DNA of 64,000 nucleotides from Pseudomonas botevensis. GTDB taxonomy: Bacteria; Pseudomonadota; Gammaproteobacteria; Pseudomonadales; Pseudomonadaceae. Under the pieces are notes generated by a model that was not told the origin of the DNA, did no database searches, and saw only the letters and a program-made list of their open reading frames with translations. The position numbers were made by a program, and so were the translations under genes. The DNA is taken from contig NZ_JAHTKI010000012.1 in NCBI RefSeq assembly GCF_019145475.1, forward strand, positions 90,465 through 154,464, read 5' to 3'. Positions 26,498-36,035 of this stretch are shown here, piece after piece; the stretch's first letter is position 1, and every line of letters starts with the position of its first letter.

Positions 26498-27535
26498 TCA
26501 CACCCCGCCCTGGACGGTGTCGTGCAGCGGGATCATCGCTTCCCGCGCCCAGCGTGCGGTGAGGCGCTGGCCGGTCTGGTGTTGCGCGCTGCTGTCGATC
26601 CACTGGTTGTTGGCCTGGCTGATGCTCAGGGTCTGGCCGTTTTCCAGCTTCAGTTCATAGCGCGTGGCGCTGCCCTGGTACTGGATGTCGTGGAGCAGGC
26701 CGCTGACTTCGATTTCATCTTCGGATAGCGGGCCTGCGGCGAAACGCACGTGTTCCGGGCGAATGGAAAACGGTTGCTCGTGGCCGCTGAGCTGGCGCGC
26801 CAGATCACCACGAATCACGTTCGAGGTGCCGACGAATTCGGCGACGAACGTGGTGGTCGGTTTCATGTACAGATTGCGCGGGGTGTCGACCTGCTCGATG
26901 CGACCCTTGTTGAACACGGCCACGCGGTCAGACATCGACAGTGCTTCGGTCTGATCGTGGGTGACGAAGATGAACGTGATGCCGAGCTGGCGTTGCAGTT
27001 TTTTCAATTCGCTCTGCATTTGCTCGCGCAGTTTCAGATCGAGCGCGCCCAGCGGTTCATCGAGGAGCAACACGCGCGGGCGATTGACCAGTGCGCGGGC
27101 GAGGGCCACGCGCTGGCGCTGACCACCGGACAATTGCACCGGTTTGCGCGTGCCGTAGCCGCCGAGGGCGACCATGTCGAGGGCTTCCTCGGCGCGCTTG
27201 TGGCGCTCGGTCTTGCTCACGCCCTTGACCTTCAGGCCATAGGCAACGTTGTCCAGCACGTTCATGTGGGGGAACAGCGCGTAATCTTGGAACACGGTGT
27301 TGACGTCACGCTGATAGGGCGGCAGACCGGCCGCTTCGGCGCCGTGAATGCGGATCGAGCCGGCGCTCGGTTGTTCGAACCCGGCGATCAGGCGCAGGCA
27401 GGTGGTCTTGCCCGAGCCGGAAGGGCCGAGCATGGAAAAGAACTCGCCGTCCTGGATATCGATGGAAACCCGGTCAACGGCCTTCACCTCGCCGAACTGC
27501 CGGGAAACGTTGGTGAACTGGACTGCAAGCGTCAT
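26498..27535 (-). CDS. ydcT: ABC transporter ATP-binding protein, polyamine type (YdcT/PotA-like)
   Basis: A 345-residue ATPase energising the importer. Walker A is GPSGSGKTTC (~39-47), the Q-loop follows NTVFQDYALFPH, the signature is LSGGQRQRVALARAL, and Walker B with H-loop is LLLDEPLGALD ... THDQTEAL. A C-terminal TOBE domain (~270-345; SIRPEHVRFA) is typical of PotA-type subunits. A repeat element sits between this gene and the binding-protein gene upstream. Confidence 0.94.
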   Translation of the reverse strand: MTLAVQFTNVSRQFGEVKAVDRVSIDIQDGEFFSMLGPSGSGKTTCLRLIAGFEQPSAGSIRIHGAEAAGLPPYQRDVNTVFQDYALFPHMNVLDNVAYGLKVKGVSKTERHKRAEEALDMVALGGYGTRKPVQLSGGQRQRVALARALVNRPRVLLLDEPLGALDLKLREQMQSELKKLQRQLGITFIFVTHDQTEALSMSDRVAVFNKGRIEQVDTPRNLYMKPTTTFVAEFVGTSNVIRGDLARQLSGHEQPFSIRPEHVRFAAGPLSEDEIEVSGLLHDIQYQGSATRYELKLENGQTLSISQANNQWIDSSAQHQTGQRLTARWAREAMIPLHDTVQGGV

Positions 27536-27579
27536 GGTGCGGTGCTCCGGTGAAGCGTGTGTTCGATAGTGGACAGGAG

Positions 27580-27675
27580 GGGGCGAGGGGGAAAGGGAGC
27601 TGACCGGGTTAGGCCGGACATTCCGCTTTTAGCTCCCTCTCCCTCCGGGTGAGGGGAAAGGGAGCCGACCGCGTT
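27580..27675. repeat. Partial copy of a CCCTC/GGGAG-type repeat element inside the ydc operon
   Basis: The direct pair GGGGAAAGGGAGCTGACCGG (27589-27608) and GGGGAAAGGGAGCCGACCGC (27653-27672) flanks the inverted CTCCCTCTCCCTCCGGGTGA. Related sequence (GACTGACCGGGTTG, GGCTCCCTCTCCCT) occurs at 48.2 kb and, more diverged, at 41.1 kb. The copy lies in the 151-bp gap between the substrate-binding and ATPase genes. Confidence 0.7.
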
Positions 27676-27686
27676 ATTTTCGAGCG

Positions 27687-28838
27687 CTACCTGCCGCCCA
27701 TGATCGCGATGTAGTCCTGAGTCCAGCGGCTGTACGGCACGAATTTGCCGCCCTCGGCCTGTGGGGTTTTCCAGAAGGCGATCTTGTCGAATTGATCGAA
27801 ACCGTTGGTCTTGCAACCTTCGGCGCCGAGCAGTTCGCTCTCCTTGCACGCCGCCGGAACCGCCGGCAGCGAGCCAAACCACGCCGCCACATCACCCTGG
27901 ACTTTCGGTTGCAGCGACCAGTCCATCCACTTGTAGGCGCAGTTCGGGTGCTTGGCTTCGGCGTGCAGCATGGTGGTGTCGGCCCAGCCGGTGGCGCCTT
28001 CTTTCGGGATGGTCGAGGCGATCGGTTGCTTGTCGGTGGTCAACCCGTTGACCTGATACGGCCAGGAGCTGGACGCCGCCACGCCTTCGTTCTTGAAGTC
28101 ACTCATCTGCACGGTCGCGTCGTGCCAGTAGCGGTGGATCAGCGGCTGCTGGGCGCGCAGCAGATCGAGCACGGCCTTGTACTGTTCCTCGGTCAGTTGG
28201 TACGGATCCTTGATGCCCAGCTCAGGCTTGGTGCTCTTGAGGTACAGCGCCGCGTCGGCGATGTAGATCGGGCCGTCGTAGGCCTGCACGCGGCCCTTGT
28301 TCGGCTTGCCGTCAGGCAGGTTCTGTTCGGTGAACACCACGCTCCAGCTGGTCGGCGCGGTCTTGAACAAGTTGGTGTTGTACATCAACACGTTCGGACC
28401 CCACTGGTAGGGGCTGCCGTAGGTCTGCTTGTTGACCACGTACCACGGCGCGTCTTTCAGGCGTGGGTCGAGGTTCTTCCAGTTCGGGATCAGCGCGGTG
28501 TTGATCGGCTGCACACGCTTGCCGACGATCAACCGCAGCGAGGCGTCGCCGGACGCGGTCACCAGGTCGTAACCGCCCTTGGCCATCAGGCTGACCATTT
28601 CATCGGAGGTGGCGGCGGTTTTCACGTTGACCTTGCAGCCGGTTTCTTTCTCGAAACCGGTCACCCAGTCGTAGGCCTTGTCGCTTTCACCGCGTTCGAT
28701 GTAGCCCGGCCAGGCGACGATATCCAGTTGCCCCTCGCCAGCGCCGACAGCCTTCAACGGCTCGGCGGCCTGCACGCTGACGCTGGCCAGCAGGGCCGTG
28801 GTGATTGCACTGAAAAGTGCGGTCTTGTACACGAACAT
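27687..28838 (-). CDS. ydcS: ABC transporter substrate-binding protein, polyamine type (YdcS-like)
   Basis: This 383-residue periplasmic protein has a signal peptide ending SVQAAEP near residue 26. The mature part is an SBP_bac_6/PotD-type bilobal protein (GQLDIVAWPGYIERG, YDLVTASGDASLRLI, QTYGSPYQWGPNVLMY). It is the first transporter gene, lying between the second dehydrogenase and the ATPase. E. coli YdcS is also reported as a polyhydroxybutyrate-associated protein, so transport is not its only possible role. Confidence 0.92.
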   Translation of the reverse strand: MFVYKTALFSAITTALLASVSVQAAEPLKAVGAGEGQLDIVAWPGYIERGESDKAYDWVTGFEKETGCKVNVKTAATSDEMVSLMAKGGYDLVTASGDASLRLIVGKRVQPINTALIPNWKNLDPRLKDAPWYVVNKQTYGSPYQWGPNVLMYNTNLFKTAPTSWSVVFTEQNLPDGKPNKGRVQAYDGPIYIADAALYLKSTKPELGIKDPYQLTEEQYKAVLDLLRAQQPLIHRYWHDATVQMSDFKNEGVAASSSWPYQVNGLTTDKQPIASTIPKEGATGWADTTMLHAEAKHPNCAYKWMDWSLQPKVQGDVAAWFGSLPAVPAACKESELLGAEGCKTNGFDQFDKIAFWKTPQAEGGKFVPYSRWTQDYIAIMGGR

Positions 28839-28921
28839 GGTTGATCCCTCTTCTTTAAATTATGGTCGGGGCAGTTGTGAACGCGGTGAAGCATGCCGTG
28901 AGCGGCTTGTTATTAGCGTAG

Positions 28922-30409
28922 TCAGAGATGCTGGCCATGGCGGGCCATGATGTGCCGCACCACGCTGTAGTCCTGTAGCGAATCGCTGGATAAGTCTTTG
29001 CCGTAGCCGGAGCGTTTCAGGCCGCCGTGGGGCATTTCGCTGACCAGCATGAAATGGCTGTTGATCCAGGTGCAGCCGTATTGCAGCCGCGCGGCAACCT
29101 GCATCGCCTTGTCCAGATTCTGCGTCCACACCGACGAGGCGAGGCCGTATTCCGAGTCGTTGGCCCAGTCCACGGCCTGGGACAGCTCATCGAAACGGGT
29201 CACGGTGACCACTGGCCCGAACACTTCGCGCTGGACGATTTCGTCGCTCTGTTTGCAACCGGCCAGCAACGTCGGTTGATAGAAGAACCCGGCGCCGGAA
29301 TGCACCGCCGCGCCGGTCACCCGTTCGATGTGCGGCTGGCCGAGGGCGCGTTCGACGAAACTGGCCACGCGGTCGCGCTGGCGAGTGCTGATCAGCGGGC
29401 CGATTTCGTTGTCGGCGTCACGCTTGCCGGCGAAGCGCAGGCTGCTGACCGCCGCGCCCAGTTCGGCGACCAGTTTGTCGTGGATGCCGGCCTGGGCGTA
29501 GATCCGGCACGCCGCCGTGCAGTCCTGGCCCGCGTTGTAATAGCCGTAGGTGCGCACGCCTTCGACCACGGCTTGCAGATCGGCGTCGTTGCAAACGATC
29601 ACCGGCGCTTTGCCGCCGAGTTCCAGATGAGTGCGTTTGAGGGTTTTCGCGGCGGCCTGGAGGATTTTCTGGCCGGTGACGATATCGCCGGTCAGCGACA
29701 CCATGCGCACTTTAGGATGCCCGACCAGATGGCTGCCGACCCCTTCGCCACCGCCGCAGATGATATTGATCACTCCGCGCGGCAGGATTTCGGCCAATGC
29801 TGGCGCCAGCGCCAGAATCGACAGCGGCGTGTGTTCCGACGGTTTGAACACCAACGTGTTGCCGGCGGCCAGGGCCGGGGCGATCTTCCACGCGGCCATC
29901 ATGATCGGGTAGTTCCACGGCGCGATGGACGCCACCACGCCAATCGGGTCGCGGCGCACCATGCTGGTGTAGCCCGGCAGGTATTCGCCGCTCAGTTGGC
30001 CGGTCTGGCAGCGCACGGCACCGGCGAAGAACCGAAACACATCGACCGTGGCGCTCAGGTCATCCTGACGCGCCAGGTGCAGTGGCTTGCCACAGTTCAG
30101 TGCTTCGAGACGGGCGAGGTGATCGGCGTGTTTTTCCACGGCGCCGGCAATATCCAGCAGCAGGTTGGAGCGTTGTTGCGGGGTGGTGCGCGACCATTCG
30201 GCAAAGGCCCGGTGGGCGGCGAGGATCGCGGCTTCGACTTGTTCGGTACTGGCTTCGGCAATGTGAGTCAGGACTTCACCGGTGGCCGGGTTGAGGATTG
30301 GCTCGACGAAACCCTGGCCGGCGACCAGTTCGCCGTCGATCAATAACGCGGTACACATCGGGGTCTGCGCGCCAGCCATTTTCCGTGTTCTCTTTTCTTG
30401 TGTGGTCAT
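28922..30409 (-). CDS. Gamma-aminobutyraldehyde dehydrogenase (PatD-like), copy 2
   Basis: This 495-residue paralogue of the dehydrogenase at 23258-24682 shares the same blocks: WNYPIMMAAWKIAPALAAGNT, LELGGKAPVIV and GQDCTAACRIYAQ. The N-terminus is longer; the ATG at 30409 has GGGAG upstream, though ATGs at 30379 and 30358 are alternatives. Having one copy on each side of the ABC genes suggests duplication and possible specialisation for different omega-aminoaldehydes. Transcribed first in the cluster, after the LysR gene. Confidence 0.9.
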   Translation of the reverse strand: MTTQEKRTRKMAGAQTPMCTALLIDGELVAGQGFVEPILNPATGEVLTHIAEASTEQVEAAILAAHRAFAEWSRTTPQQRSNLLLDIAGAVEKHADHLARLEALNCGKPLHLARQDDLSATVDVFRFFAGAVRCQTGQLSGEYLPGYTSMVRRDPIGVVASIAPWNYPIMMAAWKIAPALAAGNTLVFKPSEHTPLSILALAPALAEILPRGVINIICGGGEGVGSHLVGHPKVRMVSLTGDIVTGQKILQAAAKTLKRTHLELGGKAPVIVCNDADLQAVVEGVRTYGYYNAGQDCTAACRIYAQAGIHDKLVAELGAAVSSLRFAGKRDADNEIGPLISTRQRDRVASFVERALGQPHIERVTGAAVHSGAGFFYQPTLLAGCKQSDEIVQREVFGPVVTVTRFDELSQAVDWANDSEYGLASSVWTQNLDKAMQVAARLQYGCTWINSHFMLVSEMPHGGLKRSGYGKDLSSDSLQDYSVVRHIMARHGQHL

Positions 30410-30510
30410 GTGGCTCCCGTGCCCCGGAAGCCGACCGTCTTATGAGATGCAGCAAGACTAGTGCGCGCCTGCGGGGTCGACAAATTCTAAATACTGAAGG
30501 TGGCATTCGA

Positions 30511-31425
30511 TTAAATAGATGGCTTGCGTCCGCCGTTGGGCTGCTCGCGGGCGACGGTCAGGAACGGATCGACCAACGCTGGCCGGGCGGTGCCACGGCG
30601 CCAGGCCAGACCGACATCGAGGGTCTGGCTGAGGTCGGCAATCGGCCGCGCTTCGATGATGTCGCCCTCCAGCGACCACGGGCGGTAGGTCATGTCCGGC
30701 TGGATCGAAACGCCGAGACCCGCCGCCACCAGGCTGCGCACAGCCTCGGTGGACGCCGTTCGCAAAGTGATTTTTGGTTGCAGGCCAGCGCCGCGCCACA
30801 GTCGTTGAGCGTTGCGATCCATCTCGTCGACATTCAGTTGAATCAATGGCTCGCGGGCGACGTCGGCGAGGGTGATGCTGTCGTGTTCCAGCAACGGATG
30901 CTGGGCCGGCAGCCACAAGCGGTGCGGTGAATGGGTCAGGACTTCGGTCTGCAAGGCATGGCGGTCTTCGAGGTTGGACAGGATCAATACCCCGACATCG
31001 ATTTCGCCGCTGACCAGCAAATGCTCGATGTACGGGCGCTCGTCTTCCATCACCCGGATTTCGACATTGGGATAGGCGCGCTGGAATCGCGTGAGCAAGT
31101 CCGCCAGGTAGTAACCCGCCACCAGGCTGGTCACGCCGACGATCAACTGCCCGGCAACCTGATCGGTGCTTTGTTGCAGGCTGCGTTTGGCGTTGTCCAC
31201 GGTCGCCAGAATCAAGTGCGCCTGGCGCAGGAATTGATGTCCTTGGTGCGTCAGGGTCATGCCCTTGGCGTGGCGGTTGAACAGGCTGACGCCGATTTCC
31301 TCTTCCAGTTGCTGGATCGCCAGGGTCAGGGTCGATTGGGAAATGAACGCGGTTTGCGCGGCGGCGGAGATCGAACCGGTCTCGGCCACGGCGATGAAGT
31401 GACGGATCTGACGCAAGGTCATCAT
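30511..31425 (-). CDS. LysR family transcriptional regulator
   Basis: This 304-residue regulator starts at the MM pair (31425/31422); the frame is open upstream but the family begins here with MTLRQIRHFIAVAETGSIS. The HTH (residues ~4-62) contains AAAQTAFISQSTLTLAIQQLEEEIG. The C-terminal effector domain has LIVGVTSLVAGYYLADLLTRF. No convincing ribosome-binding site precedes it. It lies directly upstream of, and in the same direction as, the dehydrogenase/ABC cluster and is the likely regulator, in place of the MocR-type YdcR of E. coli. Confidence 0.88.
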   Translation of the reverse strand: MMTLRQIRHFIAVAETGSISAAAQTAFISQSTLTLAIQQLEEEIGVSLFNRHAKGMTLTHQGHQFLRQAHLILATVDNAKRSLQQSTDQVAGQLIVGVTSLVAGYYLADLLTRFQRAYPNVEIRVMEDERPYIEHLLVSGEIDVGVLILSNLEDRHALQTEVLTHSPHRLWLPAQHPLLEHDSITLADVAREPLIQLNVDEMDRNAQRLWRGAGLQPKITLRTASTEAVRSLVAAGLGVSIQPDMTYRPWSLEGDIIEARPIADLSQTLDVGLAWRRGTARPALVDPFLTVAREQPNGGRKPSI

Positions 31426-31622
31426 GGAGGGAATACCCGGTGGGCGGTTTTTATAGATTGCTCCGAGTGTATATCGGTTTTTTGAGTGGGGAGCTTTCAG
31501 CGGCAGGCTGCGAGTACCCGCTGGAGCAACATCTGGAAGCACACTCACAAGTGGGGGGAGGGCACTTTCGGACTAGTCTGAGGGCCTTGTTGATCCGGAT
31601 AACCCCTGTTTGGAGGCGGAAC

Positions 31623-32345
31623 ATGAACACCCGTGGATTGCTCGATCAATTACTCAAGTCTGGCCAGGAGCTGTTGAAGGACAAGGCTGGCGGGGCGCAG
31701 AACAAACCGGCTGCCGGTGGCCTGGGCGGTTTGCTCGGCGGGGCTTCCGGCAGTGGCGGGCTCGGCAGTCTGCTCTCCGGCGCCGGTGGCGGCGCGCTGG
31801 CGGCCGGGGCCATGGGTCTGCTGCTGGGGAGCAAGAAGGCGCGCAAGGTGGGTGGCAAGGTCGCGATCTATGGCGGCCTCGCGGCGTTGGGGGTGATTGC
31901 CTACAAGGCCTACGGCAACTGGAACGCCCAGAAAGGCACCGCGCCGCAAACCGAACCGCAGACCCTGGATCGCCTGCCGCCCGTGCAGGCCGAGCAACAC
32001 AGCCAAGCGATTCTCAAGGCTCTGGTCGCGGCAGCGAAAGCCGATGGCCACATCGACGACCGTGAGCGTCAGTTGATCGAAGGCGAGTTCACCCGGCTCG
32101 ACAACGATCAGGAACTGCAACACTGGCTGCACGCCGAGCTCAACAAACCCCTCGATCCAGCCGATGTCGCCCGCGTCGCCAGCACCCCGGAAATGGCGGC
32201 GGAGATGTACGTCGCCAGCGTGATGCTGGTGGACGAGGAGAACTTCATGGAAAAGTCCTATCTGGACGAACTGGCGCGGCAATTGAAGCTGGAGCCGGGG
32301 TTGAAGCTCGAGCTGGAAAAGCAGGTACGAGTGGCTTCTGCGTGA
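31623..32345 (+). CDS. DUF533 / TerB-like membrane-associated protein
   Basis: This 240-residue protein has an N-terminal helix (MNTRGLLDQLLKSGQELLKD), a Gly/Ala-rich stretch (~30-75) that could insert in membrane, and a KKARKVGGKVAIYGGLAALG segment. The C-terminal helical TerB-like domain (~125-235) contains ILKALVAAAKADGHIDDRERQLIEGEF with its acidic metal-binding-like motif. Preceded by GTTTGGAGGCGGAAC. Function unknown; the family is widespread in proteobacteria. Confidence 0.85.
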   Translation: MNTRGLLDQLLKSGQELLKDKAGGAQNKPAAGGLGGLLGGASGSGGLGSLLSGAGGGALAAGAMGLLLGSKKARKVGGKVAIYGGLAALGVIAYKAYGNWNAQKGTAPQTEPQTLDRLPPVQAEQHSQAILKALVAAAKADGHIDDRERQLIEGEFTRLDNDQELQHWLHAELNKPLDPADVARVASTPEMAAEMYVASVMLVDEENFMEKSYLDELARQLKLEPGLKLELEKQVRVASA

Positions 32346-32593
32346 CCTGCATCGCCGTGGCGGGACGCCAACGCGCCCGCCACAGCGCTGCCGAGAGGCC
32401 GATGATGGCCAATACATCGCCCCTTTTTGCCATTGCGTCGCTGGCAAGCGTTCCGCGTCATGCCCGACAGTCCCCTCCCAGAGCCTTGCCGGCACTTGTG
32501 TCGGGAAGGTGAGGAGCGGCAACACGTCTTATAAATGAAACACCGCCCTCAGCTATACTCCCCCGCATTTCGACCTGTGCCCGAGGAATGACT

Positions 32594-34216
32594 GTGAAGA
32601 ACTGGACGTTGCGCCAACGCATTTTGGCGAGCTTTGCGGTGATTATCGCCATCATGCTGCTGATGGTGGTCGTCTCGTATTCGCGGTTGTTGAAGATCGA
32701 GGCCAGTGAGAACAGCGTGCGTGACGACGCGATTCCCGGGGTCTATTACAGCTCGATGATCCGTGGTGCCTGGGTCGACAGCTATTTGCAGACCCAGGAA
32801 CTGCTGGGGCTCAAGGAAGGCCAGGGCGTCAGCGCCGAAGATGCGGCGGATTACAAGACGTTCGAGGCCCGGCTCCAGGAGCACATGGGCAACTACCGCA
32901 GTACGGTGACCACCGACGAGGACCGCATCGAGTTCGCGGCGTTCGAGAAGGATCACGACACTTACATGCAGATTCAGGATGCCGTGCTGGACCTGCACAA
33001 GCGCAATCAGGAAGCCGAAGCGGTCAAGATGTTCAACGACAAGTTGACGCCAGCCTGGATCAGCGGCCGCATGAAGCTCAACGACATCATTGGCGAGAAC
33101 AAGAAAGTTGCCGATCAGGCCATGAATGCGATCGACGATGCCGTGGCTGCGGCCAAGGTCAGCATGTTCGTTTCGCTGTTGGTAGCGGTGCTCGCGGCGG
33201 GCCTCTGCGGCTTGCTGCTGATGCGCGCGATCATGGCGCCGATGAACCTGCTGGTGCGGATTCTCGACATCATGCGTACCGGTGACTTGAGTTCACGCCT
33301 GAACCTGGGCCGCAAGGACGAGTTCAACGCCGTGGAAACCGGCTTCAACGACATGATGACCGAGCTGACGGCGCTGGTGTCCCAGGCCCAGCGCTCGTCG
33401 GTGCAGGTGACCACCTCGGTGACCGAGATCGCCGCGACCTCCAAGCAGCAACAGGCCACCGCCACTGAAACCGCCGCCACCACCACGGAAATCGGCGCGA
33501 CCTCGCGTGAAATTGCCGCGACCTCGCGGGATCTGGTGCGCACCATGACCGAAGTGTCCACCGCCGCCGATCAGGCCTCGGTACTTGCCGGTTCCGGCCA
33601 GCAAGGCCTGGCGCGGATGGAAGACACCATGCATTCGGTGATGGGCGCGGCGGATCTGGTCAACGCCAAACTGGCGATCCTCAACGAGAAGGCCGGCAAC
33701 ATCAACCAGGTGGTAGTGACCATCGTCAAGGTCGCCGACCAGACCAACCTGCTGTCCCTGAACGCCGCGATCGAAGCAGAGAAGGCCGGTGAATACGGCC
33801 GCGGTTTTGCCGTGGTCGCCACCGAAGTGCGGCGTCTGGCGGACCAGACGGCGGTCGCCACTTATGACATCGAACAGATGGTGCGCGAGATTCAGTCGGC
33901 GGTGTCCGCCGGCGTGATGGGCATGGACAAGTTTTCCGAAGAAGTGCGCCGGGGCATGGCCGAGGTGCAGCAGGTCGGCGAGCAGTTGTCGCAGATCATC
34001 CATCAGGTGCAGGCGCTGGCGCCGCGCGTGCTGATGGTCAACGAAGGCATGCAGGCCCAGGCCACCGGTGCCGAGCAGATCAACCACGCCCTGGTGCAGC
34101 TCGGCGATGCCAGCAGCCAGACGGTCGAGTCGTTGCGTCAGGCCAGTTTCGCCATCGACGAACTGAGCCAGGTGGCCGTCGGCCTGCGCAGCGGCGTTTC
34201 GCGATTCAAAGTCTGA
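32594..34216 (+). CDS. wspA: Methyl-accepting chemotaxis-like receptor WspA
   Basis: This surface-sensing receptor controls c-di-GMP through the Wsp pathway. I start at the GTG at 32594 (GAGG at proper spacing), giving 540 residues beginning MKNWTLRQRILASF; the ATG at 32588 is too close to the ribosome-binding site. TM1 (~10-32) is followed by a four-helix periplasmic domain, TM2 (~185-208), HAMP and a long signalling coil. The conserved hairpin tip reads VADQTNLLSLNAAIEAEKAGEYGRG. It opens an operon of seven tightly packed genes. Confidence 0.95.
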   Translation: MKNWTLRQRILASFAVIIAIMLLMVVVSYSRLLKIEASENSVRDDAIPGVYYSSMIRGAWVDSYLQTQELLGLKEGQGVSAEDAADYKTFEARLQEHMGNYRSTVTTDEDRIEFAAFEKDHDTYMQIQDAVLDLHKRNQEAEAVKMFNDKLTPAWISGRMKLNDIIGENKKVADQAMNAIDDAVAAAKVSMFVSLLVAVLAAGLCGLLLMRAIMAPMNLLVRILDIMRTGDLSSRLNLGRKDEFNAVETGFNDMMTELTALVSQAQRSSVQVTTSVTEIAATSKQQQATATETAATTTEIGATSREIAATSRDLVRTMTEVSTAADQASVLAGSGQQGLARMEDTMHSVMGAADLVNAKLAILNEKAGNINQVVVTIVKVADQTNLLSLNAAIEAEKAGEYGRGFAVVATEVRRLADQTAVATYDIEQMVREIQSAVSAGVMGMDKFSEEVRRGMAEVQQVGEQLSQIIHQVQALAPRVLMVNEGMQAQATGAEQINHALVQLGDASSQTVESLRQASFAIDELSQVAVGLRSGVSRFKV

Positions 34217-34752
34217 TGAGCGAAATCACCGTCAAGCGCAACGTCGCGCCAGTGGCGAAAAAGGCGTTGTTCCTGCTGTTTCGCATCGGCAGCGAACGCT
34301 ATGCCTTGCGCGCCACGGAAGTGGCGGAGGTGCTGCCGCGCCTGCCGCTCAAACCGATTGCCCGGGCACCGGCCTGGGTCGCCGGGGTGTTCGCCTATCG
34401 TGGCACGGTGGTGCCGGTGATCGACCTCAGCGCCCTGACATTCGGCCAGTCGGCCGAGGCGCGCACCAGCACGCGCCTGGTGCTGGTGCATTACCGCCCG
34501 GACGAATCGCTGCCGGAACAACGGCTCGGGCTGATCCTCGAACAGGCCACCGATACCCTGCGCTGCGACCCGCAAGAGTTTCAGCCCTATGGCCTCGACA
34601 ACCGCCAGGCGCCGTACCTGGGGCCGGTGCGCGAGGACGCCCAGGGCCTGGTGCAATGGGTGCGGGTCAACGACTTGCTGGATGAAGCGGTGCGCGCGCT
34701 GTTGTTCCCGGTGCCGCCGCTGGATCCGGCGCTGCTTGAGGCCCGACCATGA
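34216..34752 (+). CDS. wspB: CheW-like coupling protein WspB
   Basis: This 178-residue CheW-domain protein couples the WspA receptor to the WspE kinase. The CheW core spans FLLFRIGSERYALRATEVAEVLP and VAGVFAYRGTVVPVIDLSAL. Its ATG overlaps the wspA stop by one base. WspB is one of two CheW proteins in the operon. Confidence 0.95.
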   Translation: MSEITVKRNVAPVAKKALFLLFRIGSERYALRATEVAEVLPRLPLKPIARAPAWVAGVFAYRGTVVPVIDLSALTFGQSAEARTSTRLVLVHYRPDESLPEQRLGLILEQATDTLRCDPQEFQPYGLDNRQAPYLGPVREDAQGLVQWVRVNDLLDEAVRALLFPVPPLDPALLEARP

Positions 34753-36035
34753 GCGACGACCAGCGCTTTTTCGATTTCCTCAAAGTACGCATCGGCCTCG
34801 ACGTGACGTCGGTGGGGCCGGCCATCATCGAGCGTGCCGTGCGCCAACGCATCACCCTCTCGCAGAGCGTCAATGGCAATGATTACTGGCAGTTGCTGCA
34901 AGGTTCGCGAGACGAACAGCAGGCCTTGATCGAAGCCGTGATCGTTCCGGAAACCTGGTTTTTCCGCTATCCGGAGTCCTTCGCGACCCTCGGCAAACTG
35001 GCGCGCCAGCGTCTGGCCGAACTGAACAACATGCGTGCGTTGCGCATTCTCAGCCTGCCGTGTTCCACCGGCGAGGAACCCTATTCGATTGCCATGGCGC
35101 TGCTTGATGCCGGACTCAAACCCCATCAGTTCAAGGTCGATGCCATGGATGTCAGCCCGTTGTCGGTGGACAAGGCGCGGCGGGCGCTGTACGGCAAGAA
35201 CTCATTTCGCGGTCAGGATCTGGAGTATCGCGAGCGGCATTTCCTGCCGCAGGAGGACGGTTACCGGGTCAACGACAGCGTGCGCGAACAGGTGCGCTGG
35301 ATGGTGGGCAATGTGCTTGATCCAGCCTTGCTCGGCAGCGAACCGCCATTCGATTTCGTGTTCTGCCGCAACCTGCTGATCTATTTCGATCAACCGACCC
35401 AGCAACAAGTCTTCGAACTGCTCAAGCGCCTGACCCATGTCGACGGCGTGCTGTTTATCGGCCCGGCCGAGGGCAGTCTGCTGGGGCGCCTGGGCATGCG
35501 CTCAATCGGTATCCCGCAGTCGTTTGCCTTCAGTCGTCACAACGAGCCTGCGCCGCCGATGCCGGCCTTTGCCGCGACGTCGATGCCGGCGCCAACCCCG
35601 CTGCCTCTGCGCCAACCGATACCGAGCGCACCGCCGGCACCGGTGCGCAGTCGTCCGTTTGCCGCCGTGACGCCATTGCCGGCGACCAGCAAAAGCCCGG
35701 ACCCGGACGCCGCGACGCTGCTGGCCAACATCGCCGCACTCGCCAACGAAGGCAAAAGCGCCGAGGCGCGCGCCGCCTGCGAACAGTATCTGCGCAGCCA
35801 TGAGCCGGTGGCCCAGGTGTTCTACTGGCTCGGCTTGTTGAGCGACGTTGCCGGCAGCGTCCTCGAAGCCCAGGGTTACTACCGCAAGGCCCTGTACCTT
35901 GAACCGCAACATCCCGAAGCGTTGATGCATCTGGCCGTGCTGTTGCAGGCCCAGGGCGACGCGGCGGGTGCCAGACGATTGCAGGAACGCGCCGCCCGCA
36001 GCGGCCGCACCGCCGACAGTGAGCGTAAACGATGA
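34749..36035 (+). CDS. wspC: CheR-type receptor methyltransferase with TPRs, WspC
   Basis: WspC methylates WspA glutamates using SAM, setting signalling gain against WspF. The CheR domain (~1-265) contains ETWFFRYPESF, the SAM-binding LSLPCSTGEEPYSIAM, and FCRNLLIYF. A Pro-rich linker (~270-325) precedes C-terminal tetratricopeptide-like helices (EPVAQVFYWLGLLSDVAGSV). Overlaps wspB by four bases (ATGA). Length 428 residues is normal for WspC. Confidence 0.95.
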   Translation: MSDDQRFFDFLKVRIGLDVTSVGPAIIERAVRQRITLSQSVNGNDYWQLLQGSRDEQQALIEAVIVPETWFFRYPESFATLGKLARQRLAELNNMRALRILSLPCSTGEEPYSIAMALLDAGLKPHQFKVDAMDVSPLSVDKARRALYGKNSFRGQDLEYRERHFLPQEDGYRVNDSVREQVRWMVGNVLDPALLGSEPPFDFVFCRNLLIYFDQPTQQQVFELLKRLTHVDGVLFIGPAEGSLLGRLGMRSIGIPQSFAFSRHNEPAPPMPAFAATSMPAPTPLPLRQPIPSAPPAPVRSRPFAAVTPLPATSKSPDPDAATLLANIAALANEGKSAEARAACEQYLRSHEPVAQVFYWLGLLSDVAGSVLEAQGYYRKALYLEPQHPEALMHLAVLLQAQGDAAGARRLQERAARSGRTADSERKR

